Virus record (IMG/VR): IMGVR_UViG_3300044695_002763
Location: 1-52,227 of that record
Strand: one strand, 5' to 3'
Source: a virus
Length of the DNA: 52,227 bases
A program made the translations under genes and the position numbers. Position 1 is the first letter of the stretch, and each line of letters starts with the position of its first letter. The notes beneath the pieces were generated by a model, which was not told where the DNA came from, searched no databases, and saw nothing but the letters and a program-made list of their open reading frames with translations. Positions 1 to 7,061 of this stretch are shown one piece after another.

Positions 1-26
1 TTTTTAACCCTTTAATACTTTTTAAA

Positions 27-701
27 ATGGCTTTAACAGCACCCGTAGGCGGAACGGCAAACCGCCAAATCGCACCCGAGGGTAGTTACCCTGCGCGCTG
101 CTATCAAATTATCGACCTCGGCACGACAGAACAAGGCGGTATTTATGCAGGCAAAAAACGCAAAGTTCAATTCTTATTCGAGCTACCAACCGAGAAAGCA
201 GTATTCGATGAAAGCAAAGGCGAACAGCCGTACTATGTTCGCAGCATTTACACGCTATCGATGAACGAAAAGGCTTTATTACGCCGCGATGTTTCGGCAT
301 GGCTCGGTAAAAAGTTAACCGATGCCGAAGCCTCAAAGCTCGATATTTTTAAAATGCTTGGTAAAACGTGCATGGTAAATATTGCGCACGTTACCAAAGG
401 CGATAACACGTATGCAAACATTATAAGTTTTGCGCCGCTTATGAAGGGCTACGAATGCCCAGCGCCGATTAACGAGGCGTTTACTTACACCCCGACCGCG
501 CACGACCAACAAGTATTCGCAAAGCTACCCGAGTTTTTACAGGATAAGATTAAGGAATCGGACGAATATAAGGCAATGACAACGGGAAGTTTTAAAAACG
601 ATTTTATACCTAAAACGCAGCCACCTCAGAACTTTGAGGAACTACCCGACATCGACGATATTTTCGGACAAAAAGCGGCTAACGATTTGCCGTGGGATTA
701 A
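27..701 (+). CDS. Putative phage single-stranded DNA-binding protein
   Basis: This 224-aa protein has the look of a phage OB-fold ssDNA-binding protein. The first 150 residues form a beta-rich domain containing a conserved-looking YPARCYQIIDLGT segment and a LGKTCMVNI strand. A linker rich in Pro and Gln follows, and the protein ends in an acidic tail finishing NDLPWD. Such an acidic, aromatic-tipped tail is how SSB proteins recruit partner enzymes (known for the family). It heads the recombination genes (coiled-coil protein, exonuclease), which supports a role in replication and strand annealing. A GC hairpin follows the stop. The near-identical second copy is at 34566-35240. The family call is by pattern only. 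Confidence 0.6.
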   Translation: MALTAPVGGTANRQIAPEGSYPARCYQIIDLGTTEQGGIYAGKKRKVQFLFELPTEKAVFDESKGEQPYYVRSIYTLSMNEKALLRRDVSAWLGKKLTDAEASKLDIFKMLGKTCMVNIAHVTKGDNTYANIISFAPLMKGYECPAPINEAFTYTPTAHDQQVFAKLPEFLQDKIKESDEYKAMTTGSFKNDFIPKTQPPQNFEELPDIDDIFGQKAANDLPWD

Positions 702-709
702 ATAATAAA

Positions 710-728
710 GGGCGGCAAAGCGCCGCCC
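710..728 (+). terminator. Intergenic GC hairpin (weak terminator or mRNA processing/stability element)
   Basis: A perfect 7-bp stem GGGCGGC/GCCGCCC with loop AAAGC lies 9 bases after the SSB-like stop. No T-run follows, so full termination is doubtful. The same hairpin is kept exactly in unit 2 (35249-35267), and related GGGCGG hairpins sit after other small early genes (4608, 34190, 39259). Confidence 0.5.
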
Positions 729-754
729 TCTAACCTACAAATAAATAAACATAC

Positions 755-1426
755 ATGAACACGCTTGCAAAGGTACAAATACCAATCGAAAAAATATACC
801 ACGCGATAAATTCGCCTCAAACCTTAAACGCTCAATCGATAGTAGCACGCAACACGGGCGGCGGCGAAGCGCTCTCGGTTCAAAATGTTAGCGAATACAC
901 CGCAATGAACGCCGCTGTAAAAGACGTAAGCGATGCGGTTAAGGCAATCGAAGCCGCCCGTAAAGAGGTAACCACACCGCTCGAACATTTCAAAAAAGAA
1001 CTTATTAAACTCGAAAAGGATGCCACCGCGCCGCTACTCGATTTTATCGAAGATGCTAAAAAGCGCATGGTCGAATACCACGAACGGCTCGAAGCCGAAC
1101 AGGAAGCAGCCGAAGAGAAGCTAATAGCCGAAGCCGCGCAAAGCATGAAAGAAGCCGAAGCGGTTAGCGATGTAATCGCAGCGTTTACCGATAAACTTTA
1201 CGCCACAACAGTAGAAAATAACCAAACGAAAAACATACGCAGCACAATTAAGGCGCGTGTTAACGGCGAAGTTAACTGGGTGAAGGTGCTTTCGGTTCAA
1301 TTCGCATTTAACAACCTGAAGCCCGAAGATTTACTAAACGGCTTGCCCAAAGCAATGAAGGAGCTGGGCGTTGATAACATCGAAGGTATTGAGCTTTACG
1401 AACATAAAACGCAAGTAATCCGATGA
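755..1426 (+). CDS. Coiled-coil phage protein, recombination-associated (unknown function)
   Basis: This 223-aa protein has a long charged helical section, about residues 45-145, rich in Ala, Glu and Lys with a heptad character. It is flanked by a short N-terminal region and a C-terminal domain (about 155-223). Phage proteins of this shape often sit beside SSB, exonuclease and annealing genes, where they are thought to assist recombination. No catalytic motif is visible, and it does not look like RecT. It shares ATGA with the next gene, so translation is probably coupled. The unit 2 homologue at 35295-35966 is nearly identical, which shows the reading frame is real. Confidence 0.55.
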   Translation: MNTLAKVQIPIEKIYHAINSPQTLNAQSIVARNTGGGEALSVQNVSEYTAMNAAVKDVSDAVKAIEAARKEVTTPLEHFKKELIKLEKDATAPLLDFIEDAKKRMVEYHERLEAEQEAAEEKLIAEAAQSMKEAEAVSDVIAAFTDKLYATTVENNQTKNIRSTIKARVNGEVNWVKVLSVQFAFNNLKPEDLLNGLPKAMKELGVDNIEGIELYEHKTQVIR

Positions 1427-1818
1427 GAATAGACGATAACACAGCAATAGTCGAAGATAGCTTCGGGAATGGTATAATCGTACGCCGTGGGGGTAACACC
1501 CTACGGCTATCGATTCGGCTTGCAAGTCAAAAAAACGAGCGGCAAATTGGAACGATAGATATGCCAACGCGAACACTAACCATAACACGCAACCGAGCAA
1601 AGCACCTATTAAACAAGGGCAAGGCATACGGCTTAAATCATAAGTTAATCGCTGACGCTACGCGCTTCGATACGGTGCGCATCATTGACGATTACGCAAG
1701 CTGGAGCGTACCGCGTGAGTACATACTCGAAAACGGCAAATTTCTTTTATTTGCAAAGCAAGGCTTCGAGCTTCAAATATTTATTTCACTTGAACAAATC
1801 GAAAAATTTAAGCAATGA
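1423..1818 (+). CDS. Hypothetical protein, replaced by an HTH gene in unit 2
   Basis: This is a 131-aa protein of unknown function that I do not recognise. It has an N-terminal region rich in short beta-like segments and no obvious DNA-binding helix-turn-helix. It overlaps the previous stop by ATGA and the next start by ATGA, so it belongs to the same operon. At exactly this place unit 2 has an unrelated helix-turn-helix protein (36011-36358), so this is a swappable locus. A regulatory role would be a guess from position only. Confidence 0.7.
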   Translation: MRIDDNTAIVEDSFGNGIIVRRGGNTLRLSIRLASQKNERQIGTIDMPTRTLTITRNRAKHLLNKGKAYGLNHKLIADATRFDTVRIIDDYASWSVPREYILENGKFLLFAKQGFELQIFISLEQIEKFKQ

Positions 1819-2054
1819 AAAGGCAAACAGTAACCGATTATTTATACAATAAAGTGATGGACGTTTTTGTTAAATACCACGAAGAAGATGTACCAACTAT
1901 CGATTTCGGCGCAGTAATAACCGAGGCGTTTATAACAGCCAAAGCAATGGAAGAACGGCAAATTATCGACGCACACGATAGCGGCTACATTGACGGGCAA
2001 GGGCAAAAAAATATGTCAGCCGAACAATACTACAACGATACTTACGAAGTATGA
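1815..2054 (+). CDS. Small conserved phage protein (YY-motif family, unknown function)
   Basis: This 79-aa protein has the pattern AKAMEERQIIDAH...AEQYYNDTY near its C-terminus. That signature is common in small ORFs of Bacteroidota phages, with no assigned function. ATGA overlaps join it to both neighbours. In unit 2 the C-terminal half is nearly identical while the N-terminal half differs, and a second paralogue follows (36358-36570 and 36560-36769). Confidence 0.65.
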   Translation: MKRQTVTDYLYNKVMDVFVKYHEEDVPTIDFGAVITEAFITAKAMEERQIIDAHDSGYIDGQGQKNMSAEQYYNDTYEV

Positions 2055-2632
2055 CACGAGACGAATACATTAAACACCCAGCCACAAGCGCAAGCCGTAT
2101 AAAACGATTTTACACGGGCGATATAAGCTACGTTCAAAAGGCGCTAACCGAGGGCGCTGCGTTTCATTTCGATTTACTTGAGCAGCCCTATGAGCTTATG
2201 CCACCAAACACGCAAAACGTTTATAATGCGATTCACTCGGTCGAAATGTTAGGCGAACTATTTGATAAGTCAGAACACGAATACATTACCCTAAACACGG
2301 TAACCGTTGGCGGCATAACAGTCGAAGGTAAAGGCATGATGGATTTATGCTGGTTAGAGCGCGGTATTATTGCCGATGTTAAAACAACGAGCGCAAAGAA
2401 TATAAAAGCATTCGCCACTGATATGGTAGCACATTGCAATCATGTGCAAGCGGTTTGGTATTCGCTTTTGATGGGCTTTGACCCTCGGCAGTTTTACTAT
2501 ATCGGAGTGCCGCCAAAGGTTAAAAAGTCGGGTAAGTTTACCGACCTCTATTTGTACCGTCATAACGAAGAAGAAATTGCAAGCGCAACGGATTTAATAA
2601 TTAACTACCTGAACCATGAAGGAACGCGTTAA
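2051..2632 (+). CDS. PD-(D/E)XK exonuclease, RecE/lambda-exonuclease-like
   Basis: This 193-aa protein carries the signature of RecB-family phage exonucleases: a His in the early AFHFDLL segment (residue 39), Asp98 in GKGMMDLCW, Asp109-x-Lys111 in IIADVKTT, and Gln133/Tyr137 in VQAVWYSLL. These residues form the metal-binding and active site in PD-(D/E)XK nucleases. Such enzymes resect double-stranded ends for single-strand annealing, so it probably works with the SSB-like protein at 27. The size is short but adequate for the catalytic core (RecE-type nucleases of the DUF3799 kind). The next gene starts inside its end by 17 bases. Unit 2 copy: 36766-37347. Confidence 0.8.
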   Translation: MTRDEYIKHPATSASRIKRFYTGDISYVQKALTEGAAFHFDLLEQPYELMPPNTQNVYNAIHSVEMLGELFDKSEHEYITLNTVTVGGITVEGKGMMDLCWLERGIIADVKTTSAKNIKAFATDMVAHCNHVQAVWYSLLMGFDPRQFYYIGVPPKVKKSGKFTDLYLYRHNEEEIASATDLIINYLNHEGTR

Positions 2633-2867
2633 ACAAACGAAATTCGATTACCTAAAGCTAATTAGTCAACTCGATAGGCTGATTAAATGGATGCCTGAAA
2701 CGGGTGTCGGGTATCAAAAAAAGTTAACCAAGTGCGCGGAATTTTGGTGGCTGCATAAGGGAACGATACCAGCGAGTACAATAGCAATACTTTTAAAAGT
2801 TGAACGAACCGATTTAATAAACTTACTCAATGCGCAAATCATCGAAAGAGGCACTTACATACGCTAA
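2616..2867 (+). CDS. Small basic hypothetical protein
   Basis: This 83-aa basic, helix-rich protein has a Trp pair (EFWWLHKG) in its middle. No domain is recognised. The start overlaps the exonuclease end by 17 bases and the stop lies inside the next gene, as in a tightly packed operon. The protein is almost unchanged in unit 2 (37331-37582) despite many silent DNA changes, which supports real coding. Confidence 0.65.
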   Translation: MKERVKQTKFDYLKLISQLDRLIKWMPETGVGYQKKLTKCAEFWWLHKGTIPASTIAILLKVERTDLINLLNAQIIERGTYIR

Positions 2868-3093
2868 CGACCTCGGCGACCTAACAGAGTTTATCGGACA
2901 CACTTACAAAAACGTAGCCGCTTATCTTTTATCATGCGGCTTCGAATACCTCGAGTGCTGTTTTAAGTATCGTAAGGTGTTTAACGACCACGAAAACAAT
3001 CGAAGTATATTAATAGACCTATACGACGAAACAACCGAGCTTAAGGGGCGCGTTGAATACATGATAGTTTGTAATAGTATTTACAAACGATGA
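2830..3093 (+). CDS. Small hypothetical protein
   Basis: This 87-aa protein of unknown function has a Cys pair in the segment LSCGFEYLECC. It overlaps its upstream neighbour by 38 bases and the VRR-NUC gene by 4 bases (ATGA). The amino acid sequence is identical in unit 2 (37545-37808) while the DNA differs at silent positions. That is good evidence for a conserved protein even though no domain can be named. Confidence 0.68.
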   Translation: MRKSSKEALTYANDLGDLTEFIGHTYKNVAAYLLSCGFEYLECCFKYRKVFNDHENNRSILIDLYDETTELKGRVEYMIVCNSIYKR

Positions 3094-3482
3094 AACGCCG
3101 CCCGCCACGCGAAAGCGATATTTATACTGCCATTGCCCGTTACATGAGCTTAAAGCACCCCGAAATACTTTTTAGGTTTGACTTTAGCGCAGGAACTAAA
3201 ATGAGCATGGGGCAAGCAAGGGTTCACAAAAGCATGAACCCGCATCGAGGCTACCCCGATTTATTTATCGCCGCCCCGCGTGGAAAGTTTAGCGGTTTAT
3301 TCATTGAAATCAAAAAAGGCGATTTTAACCCGTTTAAGCGCGATGGAACGCTAAAGCAAGACGAACACCTTACCGAGCAATTTAAAGTCCTTACGCGGCT
3401 TAAAAAGGCAGGTTTCGAGGCATTGTTTTGCTCGGGGTTAGGTGAGTGTATAGAAACGATTGAAAAGTATTTGAATCAATAA
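3090..3482 (+). CDS. VRR-NUC domain nuclease
   Basis: This 130-aa protein is almost entirely a VRR-NUC domain: RESD at the N-terminus, Gly-Tyr-Pro-Asp57 in GYPDLFI, then Glu73-x-Lys75 in GLFIEIKKG. These are the D...ExK metal-binding residues of the PD-(D/E)XK superfamily. VRR-NUC proteins of phages are structure-specific endonucleases, thought to cut branched DNA during recombination or packaging. It overlaps the previous gene by ATGA. Its stop lies immediately before the promoter of the replication gene. Unit 2 copy: 37805-38197. Confidence 0.85.
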   Translation: MKRRPPRESDIYTAIARYMSLKHPEILFRFDFSAGTKMSMGQARVHKSMNPHRGYPDLFIAAPRGKFSGLFIEIKKGDFNPFKRDGTLKQDEHLTEQFKVLTRLKKAGFEALFCSGLGECIETIEKYLNQ

Positions 3483-3496
3483 ATTTTGTATATTTG
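3470..3496 (+). promoter_or_regulatory. Bacteroidota-type promoter for the replication gene
   Basis: TTTG (3470-3473) and TATATTTG (3489-3496) are spaced by 15 bases, shorter than the usual 19-21. The same arrangement with the same spacing exists in unit 2 (38185-38211). The structured leader begins a few bases downstream. Confidence 0.6.
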
Positions 3497-3500
3497 AATG

Positions 3501-3615
3501 TTCAGAGGTCGAAGCCTGAATGTAGTTTCAAAAATCTTGAAGCCCTTTGATGGCTGCGAGGCAAGGTTTAACAACCGAGCCGCTTCGACCGCAGCCGCCA
3601 AAGGGCGTTTTTTTT
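3501..3615 (+). ncRNA. Structured leader RNA with pseudoknot and terminator-like end
   Basis: Four helices can be drawn. Hairpin TTCAG/CTGAA (3501-3505/3516-3520) has a loop, GGTCGAAG (3507-3514), that pairs with CTTCGACC (3583-3590), forming a pseudoknot. An outer helix GCCCTTTG/CAAAGGGC (3542-3549/3599-3606) encloses GGCTGC/GCAGCC (3552-3557/3591-3596) and an inner GGC-GGTT/AACC-GCC hairpin (3560-3581). Eight T residues (3608-3615) follow and the ATG comes next. In unit 2 the helices keep pairing with different bases (38216-38317), so the structure is under selection. It could be an attenuator, a riboswitch or an autoregulatory site for the replication protein. I cannot match it to a known class. 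Confidence 0.8.
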
Positions 3616-4302
3616 ATGAAAAAATCATTTGTACTATACTGCGACACTTTTGATACGCTCCAGCATTTAAGCGATGAGCAACTGGGTAAGCTAACCCGAA
3701 TGATATTTGAATATCAAATAAGCGGCATAACACCCGAAACAAATAACCCGTTATTTATTGCCTTTGGCTTTATTAAATCGAGCTTAGATAGGGATTGTGT
3801 AAAGTATGAAGAAAGAGCCGAAAGGTCGCGTGAGAACGGCGTTAAAGGTGGTCGACCAAAGAAGAACCAAGCAGGTAAAAAAGAAACCCAAAAAACCCAA
3901 CGGGTTATTTCAGAACCCAAAAAACCTGATAGTGATAGTGTAAGTGATAGTGTAAGTGATAGTGTAAATGAAAATGTTAAAAAAGAAAATAGGGTTTTTA
4001 AATCAGTTATTGAAATAAGGGGTATGACATTTTTTGAAAAAAGCGAAAAAGTAAACGAAGCCTTTAAAGATTTTTTGATTAATCGAATAACGAACAAAGA
4101 TTATCCGACTACTTTAGGTATTAAATCTTTGATGAAAAAAATGCCTCAAATTTATAAAACAGAACAGGAGGCACTCGATGGAATCGCACGAAGCATTGAG
4201 GGTAACTATAAAGGCTTATTCGAACCAAATAAAAACAACAATCCTAAACAACCTAAAACCTCAACAGTAACACGCGCCTCGATGGGGCTAAAGATGCAGT
4301 AA
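3616..4302 (+). CDS. Replication initiator/organiser-like protein (DUF6291-like N-terminus)
   Basis: This is a 228-aa protein. I chose the ATG at 3616 because it follows the leader RNA directly and the unit 2 protein aligns from here; an upstream reading would run through the RNA. The N-terminal domain (about 1-75) contains LSDEQLGKLTRMIFEYQ and NPLFIAFGFIKSSLDRD, as in DUF6291-type phage proteins, followed by a basic GGRPKKN region. Next is a low-complexity Asp-Ser-Val repeat coded by hexamer DNA repeats (3928-3976). The C-terminal region (about 135-215) resembles replisome organisers (EQEALDGIARSIEGNYKGLF). The position before a DnaB helicase suggests helicase loading or origin binding. The C-terminal domain is swapped in unit 2, but the last 13 residues are shared. 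Confidence 0.7.
   Translation: MKKSFVLYCDTFDTLQHLSDEQLGKLTRMIFEYQISGITPETNNPLFIAFGFIKSSLDRDCVKYEERAERSRENGVKGGRPKKNQAGKKETQKTQRVISEPKKPDSDSVSDSVSDSVNENVKKENRVFKSVIEIRGMTFFEKSEKVNEAFKDFLINRITNKDYPTTLGIKSLMKKMPQIYKTEQEALDGIARSIEGNYKGLFEPNKNNNPKQPKTSTVTRASMGLKMQ
3928..3976 (+). repeat. Hexamer repeats inside the replication gene (possible origin iterons)
   Basis: A run of direct hexamers (alternating GATAGT and GTAAGT) lies within the replication gene, giving a 12-base period. In the protein it is read as Asp-Ser-x-Ser. Unit 2 has a related but not identical run at about 38641-38703. In lambdoid phages the origin lies inside the initiator gene O as iterons, so this is a candidate origin; it may equally be just a linker. 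Confidence 0.4.
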
Positions 4303-4334
4303 GAAAAAATATTTTTAAAATAATTTAGAAAAAG

Positions 4335-4365
4335 TTTGCAGAATCAAAAAAGAGTTGTATGTTTG
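4335..4365 (+). promoter_or_regulatory. Bacteroidota-type promoter
   Basis: TTTG (4335-4338), 19-base spacer, TATGTTTG (4358-4365): an exact match to the expected pattern. It is duplicated base for base in unit 2 (38986-39016) and occurs again before 33982 and 24608. It drives the small gene at 4394 and probably the helicase operon. Confidence 0.85.
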
Positions 4366-4393
4366 CTGCATCAAACTCTTAAACACTTACACA

Positions 4394-4600
4394 ATGACAA
4401 CTTCAATTTTAACTACAAAACTTCGAAACGGTGTAACAGTATTAGCAAAAGCTGATAGGTATGGCATAAACGCCGTAGGTTACTCAAACCTAACACAAGC
4501 TAACGCACGCCAAATTAAACTTTCTTTAGAGGGTATTGATTGCTCGGTATATCGCACACCATGTAATATGTCGGTAACATACATTAAAATAAATAACTAA
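4394..4600 (+). CDS. Small highly conserved early protein (unknown)
   Basis: This is a 68-aa protein. The ATG at 4394 is used because the preceding in-frame sequence is the promoter and its leader. It is rich in short beta-like segments with two Cys residues (DCSVYRTPCN) near the end. No family is recognised. The amino acid sequence is identical in unit 2 (39045-39251), and the DNA hardly differs, which makes it one of the most conserved genes. It has its own strong promoter and a GC hairpin after the stop, so it is likely expressed as an abundant small transcript. Confidence 0.7.
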   Translation: MTTSILTTKLRNGVTVLAKADRYGINAVGYSNLTQANARQIKLSLEGIDCSVYRTPCNMSVTYIKINN

Positions 4601-4607
4601 TCAAAAC

Positions 4608-4626
4608 GGGCGGTTAACAGCCGCCC
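4608..4626 (+). terminator. GC hairpin after small early gene
   Basis: GGGCGG/CCGCCC stem with loop TTAACAG, followed by AACTTTTAAA. The hairpin is conserved at 39259-39277, and a related hairpin is at 34190-34208. It is a weak or partial terminator; genes downstream have no other clear promoter, so read-through seems likely. Confidence 0.55.
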
Positions 4627-4654
4627 AACTTTTAAACCTTTAAACACTCAAAAT

Positions 4655-4798
4655 ATGCTTTACGTTAGAACACCATTACACGGAAATGAATACAAGGTAT
4701 GCGACGAAATTACCGACGAAGTAGTCGCAGTATTCTTTAACCAACAAGACGCTATCGATTACGTCAACTGGAAAACAAATAGGCAAGAAATATTTTAG
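4655..4798 (+). CDS. 47-aa small protein, absent from unit 2
   Basis: The short reading frame starts at the ATG at 4655 (MLYVRTPLHGNEY) and ends at TAG 4796-4798. It has the same kind of leader as its neighbours (TTTAAACCTTTAAACA before the ATG) and is followed by another GGTTAACAGCC motif. No function can be given. In unit 2 an unrelated 63-aa gene occupies the place (39307-39498), so this is another exchangeable slot. Confidence 0.55.
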   Translation: MLYVRTPLHGNEYKVCDEITDEVVAVFFNQQDAIDYVNWKTNRQEIF

Positions 4799-4827
4799 GC
4801 GGTTAACAGCCTCCCAACTTTTACCGC

Positions 4828-6213
4828 ATGAAACCACTACCAAAAATCGAGCAGGCTTTAATATTCCTTTGCCTAAACGCGGACGAAAATTATAAAGAGA
4901 TAATGCCGCAATTAGGCGAACATCTGTTTCAAGATGCCACCGCGCTAAGTTGTTTCAAGCTCATTAAGTCAATTATAAAAGACGAAAAGAAACCGACGCT
5001 CCTAACCATTGCTCAATACAACAAAACCGAAAAAAGCCTAACGCCTCAAAACATTTCGCAGCTTGCAAGCTGGGGCAATGAGTTATCGTACAACGAACCC
5101 GTTAACGATTACATCGCAATATTAAAAGACGAACACATTAAACGCTCCGTTAGCTCAATACTAACCGAGCAAGCGTTAGGTATTGGAACGATGCGCAGCG
5201 GCGTTGAAACAGCAACCGAAATAATTAAACGCCTTAACTCTTTAATTGAAGAGGGTAGCCCGACCGATAATATCATAAACATGGCTCAACTATCCGACGA
5301 AGAAAGGCAAGCATATTACCGCCGAGCCGCTTTGTATCAGTCAGGGCAAACGAGCGGCTTAAACACAGGCTTAACCGCCTTAAATCGTTTTACGGGTGGC
5401 TTTCATCCCGAGCTAATAATCTTAGCTGGTCGCCCGTCGATGGGTAAAACAGCCCTCGCACTATTTCACGCGGTGCAGTTTGGCGAGGCGGGCGTTTATT
5501 TCAACCTCGAAATGAATCGTAGCCAGTTAGCGCAGCGCCTTATATTGCAGCACGGCGAAAGCCTCATTAATAGCGCACGCCTGCGCGATGGTAACCTAAC
5601 GCAACCCGAGTTGCACGCGTTTGAGCAATCGATAGGCAAAACAGAACAGCTCCCTATTTTGATTTATGACAAAGCGCGTTGCGGTGTTCATGAAACGGTA
5701 AGGATATTGCGACGTGAGGTGCGTAAAAATCGTTGTAAGTGGGCTATAATTGATTATTTGCAGTTAATGACTATTGAGGGCTTTAAAGGCGGTAATCGCG
5801 AAGCTGAGGTAGCTGAGATAAGCCGAACGCTAAAAGCCGCGCAAAAGGAGCTTAACATACCGATTATCGCACTTGCTCAATTGAGTAGGCAAGTTGAACA
5901 ACGAGCCGATAAACGACCGATACTTTCAGACCTTCGCGAGTCGGGTAGCATCGAACAGGATGCCGATACCGTGATGTTTGTTTGGCGACCTTCATATTAC
6001 GCGCTTAATGAGGATAACGGAACGCCCTATACGAACGATGTATTTTACTTATTCGAAAAGCATAGGCAAGGCTCAACGGGTGAAGTACGTTTTAAGCATA
6101 ATGAAACGCTAACGCATTTTAGCGATAACGGCGGCAATACTGGCAGCACCTTTTTACCAGTTAAGGAAACCTCAATACTACCTAACGAAACATTTGATTT
6201 TACGCCGTTTTAA
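4828..6213 (+). CDS. dnaB: DnaB-like replicative helicase
   Basis: This 461-aa protein has the full DnaB layout: an alpha-helical N-terminal domain (about 1-110), a linker, and a RecA-like ATPase domain. The ATPase domain shows Walker A AGRPSMGKTA (about residues 200-208), the EMNRSQLAQR segment after it, Walker B IIDYLQLM (about 306-313), and the H4/arginine-finger region ALAQLSRQVEQR with LRESGSIEQDAD. Length and motifs match bacterial and phage DnaB, a ring helicase that unwinds DNA ahead of the replication fork. It follows the replication initiator-like gene, its probable loader or recruiter. The stop overlaps the next ATG. Unit 2 copy: 39499-40884. Confidence 0.95.
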   Translation: MKPLPKIEQALIFLCLNADENYKEIMPQLGEHLFQDATALSCFKLIKSIIKDEKKPTLLTIAQYNKTEKSLTPQNISQLASWGNELSYNEPVNDYIAILKDEHIKRSVSSILTEQALGIGTMRSGVETATEIIKRLNSLIEEGSPTDNIINMAQLSDEERQAYYRRAALYQSGQTSGLNTGLTALNRFTGGFHPELIILAGRPSMGKTALALFHAVQFGEAGVYFNLEMNRSQLAQRLILQHGESLINSARLRDGNLTQPELHAFEQSIGKTEQLPILIYDKARCGVHETVRILRREVRKNRCKWAIIDYLQLMTIEGFKGGNREAEVAEISRTLKAAQKELNIPIIALAQLSRQVEQRADKRPILSDLRESGSIEQDADTVMFVWRPSYYALNEDNGTPYTNDVFYLFEKHRQGSTGEVRFKHNETLTHFSDNGGNTGSTFLPVKETSILPNETFDFTPF

Positions 6214-6452
6214 TGACCACCGAAGAACGCATAATCGATTACATGACAAACTATGAACCCGAGCAAGGCGAATTTAAAGAAGGCGTTACGCATTACACCG
6301 ACACCCTTAAAACACATCGAAGCTATGCAGCGCAATTAATCAGCGCGCCGCGCACCTCGATAGCCTACCGATTGTATTTAAAACGCTCGCTCGATTGGTT
6401 AAAGCTCCTAAAAAAACACGGTATTAATTTGCAAAACATAATCAAAAAATGA
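6213..6452 (+). CDS. Small hypothetical protein
   Basis: This 79-aa helical protein (TTEERIIDYMTNYEPEQGEF...) of unknown function overlaps the helicase stop by one base. In unit 2 (41771-42010) it is nearly identical but is separated from the helicase by an inserted DNA methyltransferase gene. Its end overlaps the next gene by ATGA and carries a promoter-like element. Confidence 0.65.
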   Translation: MTTEERIIDYMTNYEPEQGEFKEGVTHYTDTLKTHRSYAAQLISAPRTSIAYRLYLKRSLDWLKLLKKHGINLQNIIKK

Positions 6453-6676
6453 CTATATTTGCAGCAATGGAAGCAACACCGAAACCGATTTCGAAGCGTG
6501 GTGGTCGCCGTGAGGGTGCTGGGAGGTCTAAGCAATACGGCGAACAAACCGCTACGTTATGCTTTCGCGTACCGCAAACGCACCGCGAAAAAATTACGGC
6601 AATGGTTCGCGCATACCTCGAAGGATTAAAGCTCGAATACAAATCAAAGAAACACGACCCCGAGTATGGATGCTAA
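6449..6676 (+). CDS. Small basic protein, possible ribbon-helix-helix DNA-binding
   Basis: This 75-aa protein has a GGRREGAGR basic N-terminal region followed by LCFRVPQTHREKITAMVRAYLEGL. A beta strand plus two helices of this kind recalls phage/plasmid ribbon-helix-helix proteins. A TATATTTG element lies at 6454-6461, so a shorter, nearly leaderless start at 6467 (MEATPKP) is equally plausible. Unit 2: 42007-42234 with only a few changes. It is a candidate transcriptional regulator of the modification/packaging genes. Confidence 0.6.
   Translation: MTIFAAMEATPKPISKRGGRREGAGRSKQYGEQTATLCFRVPQTHREKITAMVRAYLEGLKLEYKSKKHDPEYGC
6454..6461 (+). promoter_or_regulatory. Internal TAnnTTTG promoter element
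   Basis: TATATTTG lies with a TTTG 22 bases upstream (6428-6431). It is conserved at 42012-42019. The predicted transcription start is close to the ATG at 6467, so the transcript would be nearly leaderless. Confidence 0.5.
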
Positions 6677-7049
6677 ATTGTTAATCATACCGTGTGCGAT
6701 TGAATCGGTAGCCACGCGCCGCGATAAAACGATTAAGGTAACAATCGGAACGCAGGAACTAACGCCCGAACAAACCAGCGCGTTATTTAGTCAATGGATG
6801 GGCGGCGTAGGTGTTATGGCATTTAAGGGCGAACAATTCAATTACAACGACGAACAGCTTTTAAATAACCTTAAACTCGATGCCGCCGAACTCGGAAGCA
6901 AAACACCGAGCCAGCGGTTACGCGCAACGCTTTACGTTCTGTTTGAACACGCGTCCGAAGGTCATAAGGATTTTAACGGCTTTTATGCGGCAATGATGGA
7001 GCGATTTATTGAAATGGTTAAAAAACGAATCGATACTTATAATTTGTAA
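6666..7049 (+). CDS. Conserved phage hypothetical protein
   Basis: This 127-aa protein has an N-terminal beta section and a C-terminal helical section containing PSQRLRATLYVLFEH...FYAAMMERFIEMVKKRI. The C-terminal pattern is seen in uncharacterised phage proteins encoded near terminase genes. It overlaps the previous gene by 11 bases. Unit 2 copy at 42224-42607 has only a few substitutions. No catalytic residues are visible. Confidence 0.6.
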   Translation: MDAKLLIIPCAIESVATRRDKTIKVTIGTQELTPEQTSALFSQWMGGVGVMAFKGEQFNYNDEQLLNNLKLDAAELGSKTPSQRLRATLYVLFEHASEGHKDFNGFYAAMMERFIEMVKKRIDTYNL

Positions 7050-7054
7050 TTTTG
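7047..7054 (+). promoter_or_regulatory. TAnnTTTG promoter element before the modification cassette
   Basis: TAATTTTG in unit 1 and TAAATTTG at 42605-42612 in unit 2 lie 7 bases before the ATG of the 47-aa gene. No clear TTTG upstream box is present. Conservation and position suggest a short-leader promoter for the ParB/modification genes. Confidence 0.45.
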
Positions 7055-7061
7055 TAATACT

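Noticed and set aside
3714-4097. Antisense hydrophobic frame with Leu-Ser-Leu-Thr repeats
   Set aside because: It is the mirror of the Asp-Ser-Val repeat of the replication gene and has no promoter or start context.
4355-4393. N-terminal extension of the 68-aa gene (also 24569, 39006)
   Set aside because: The sequence reads MYVC... only because the promoter box TATGTTTG and leader happen to be open; the real ATG follows.
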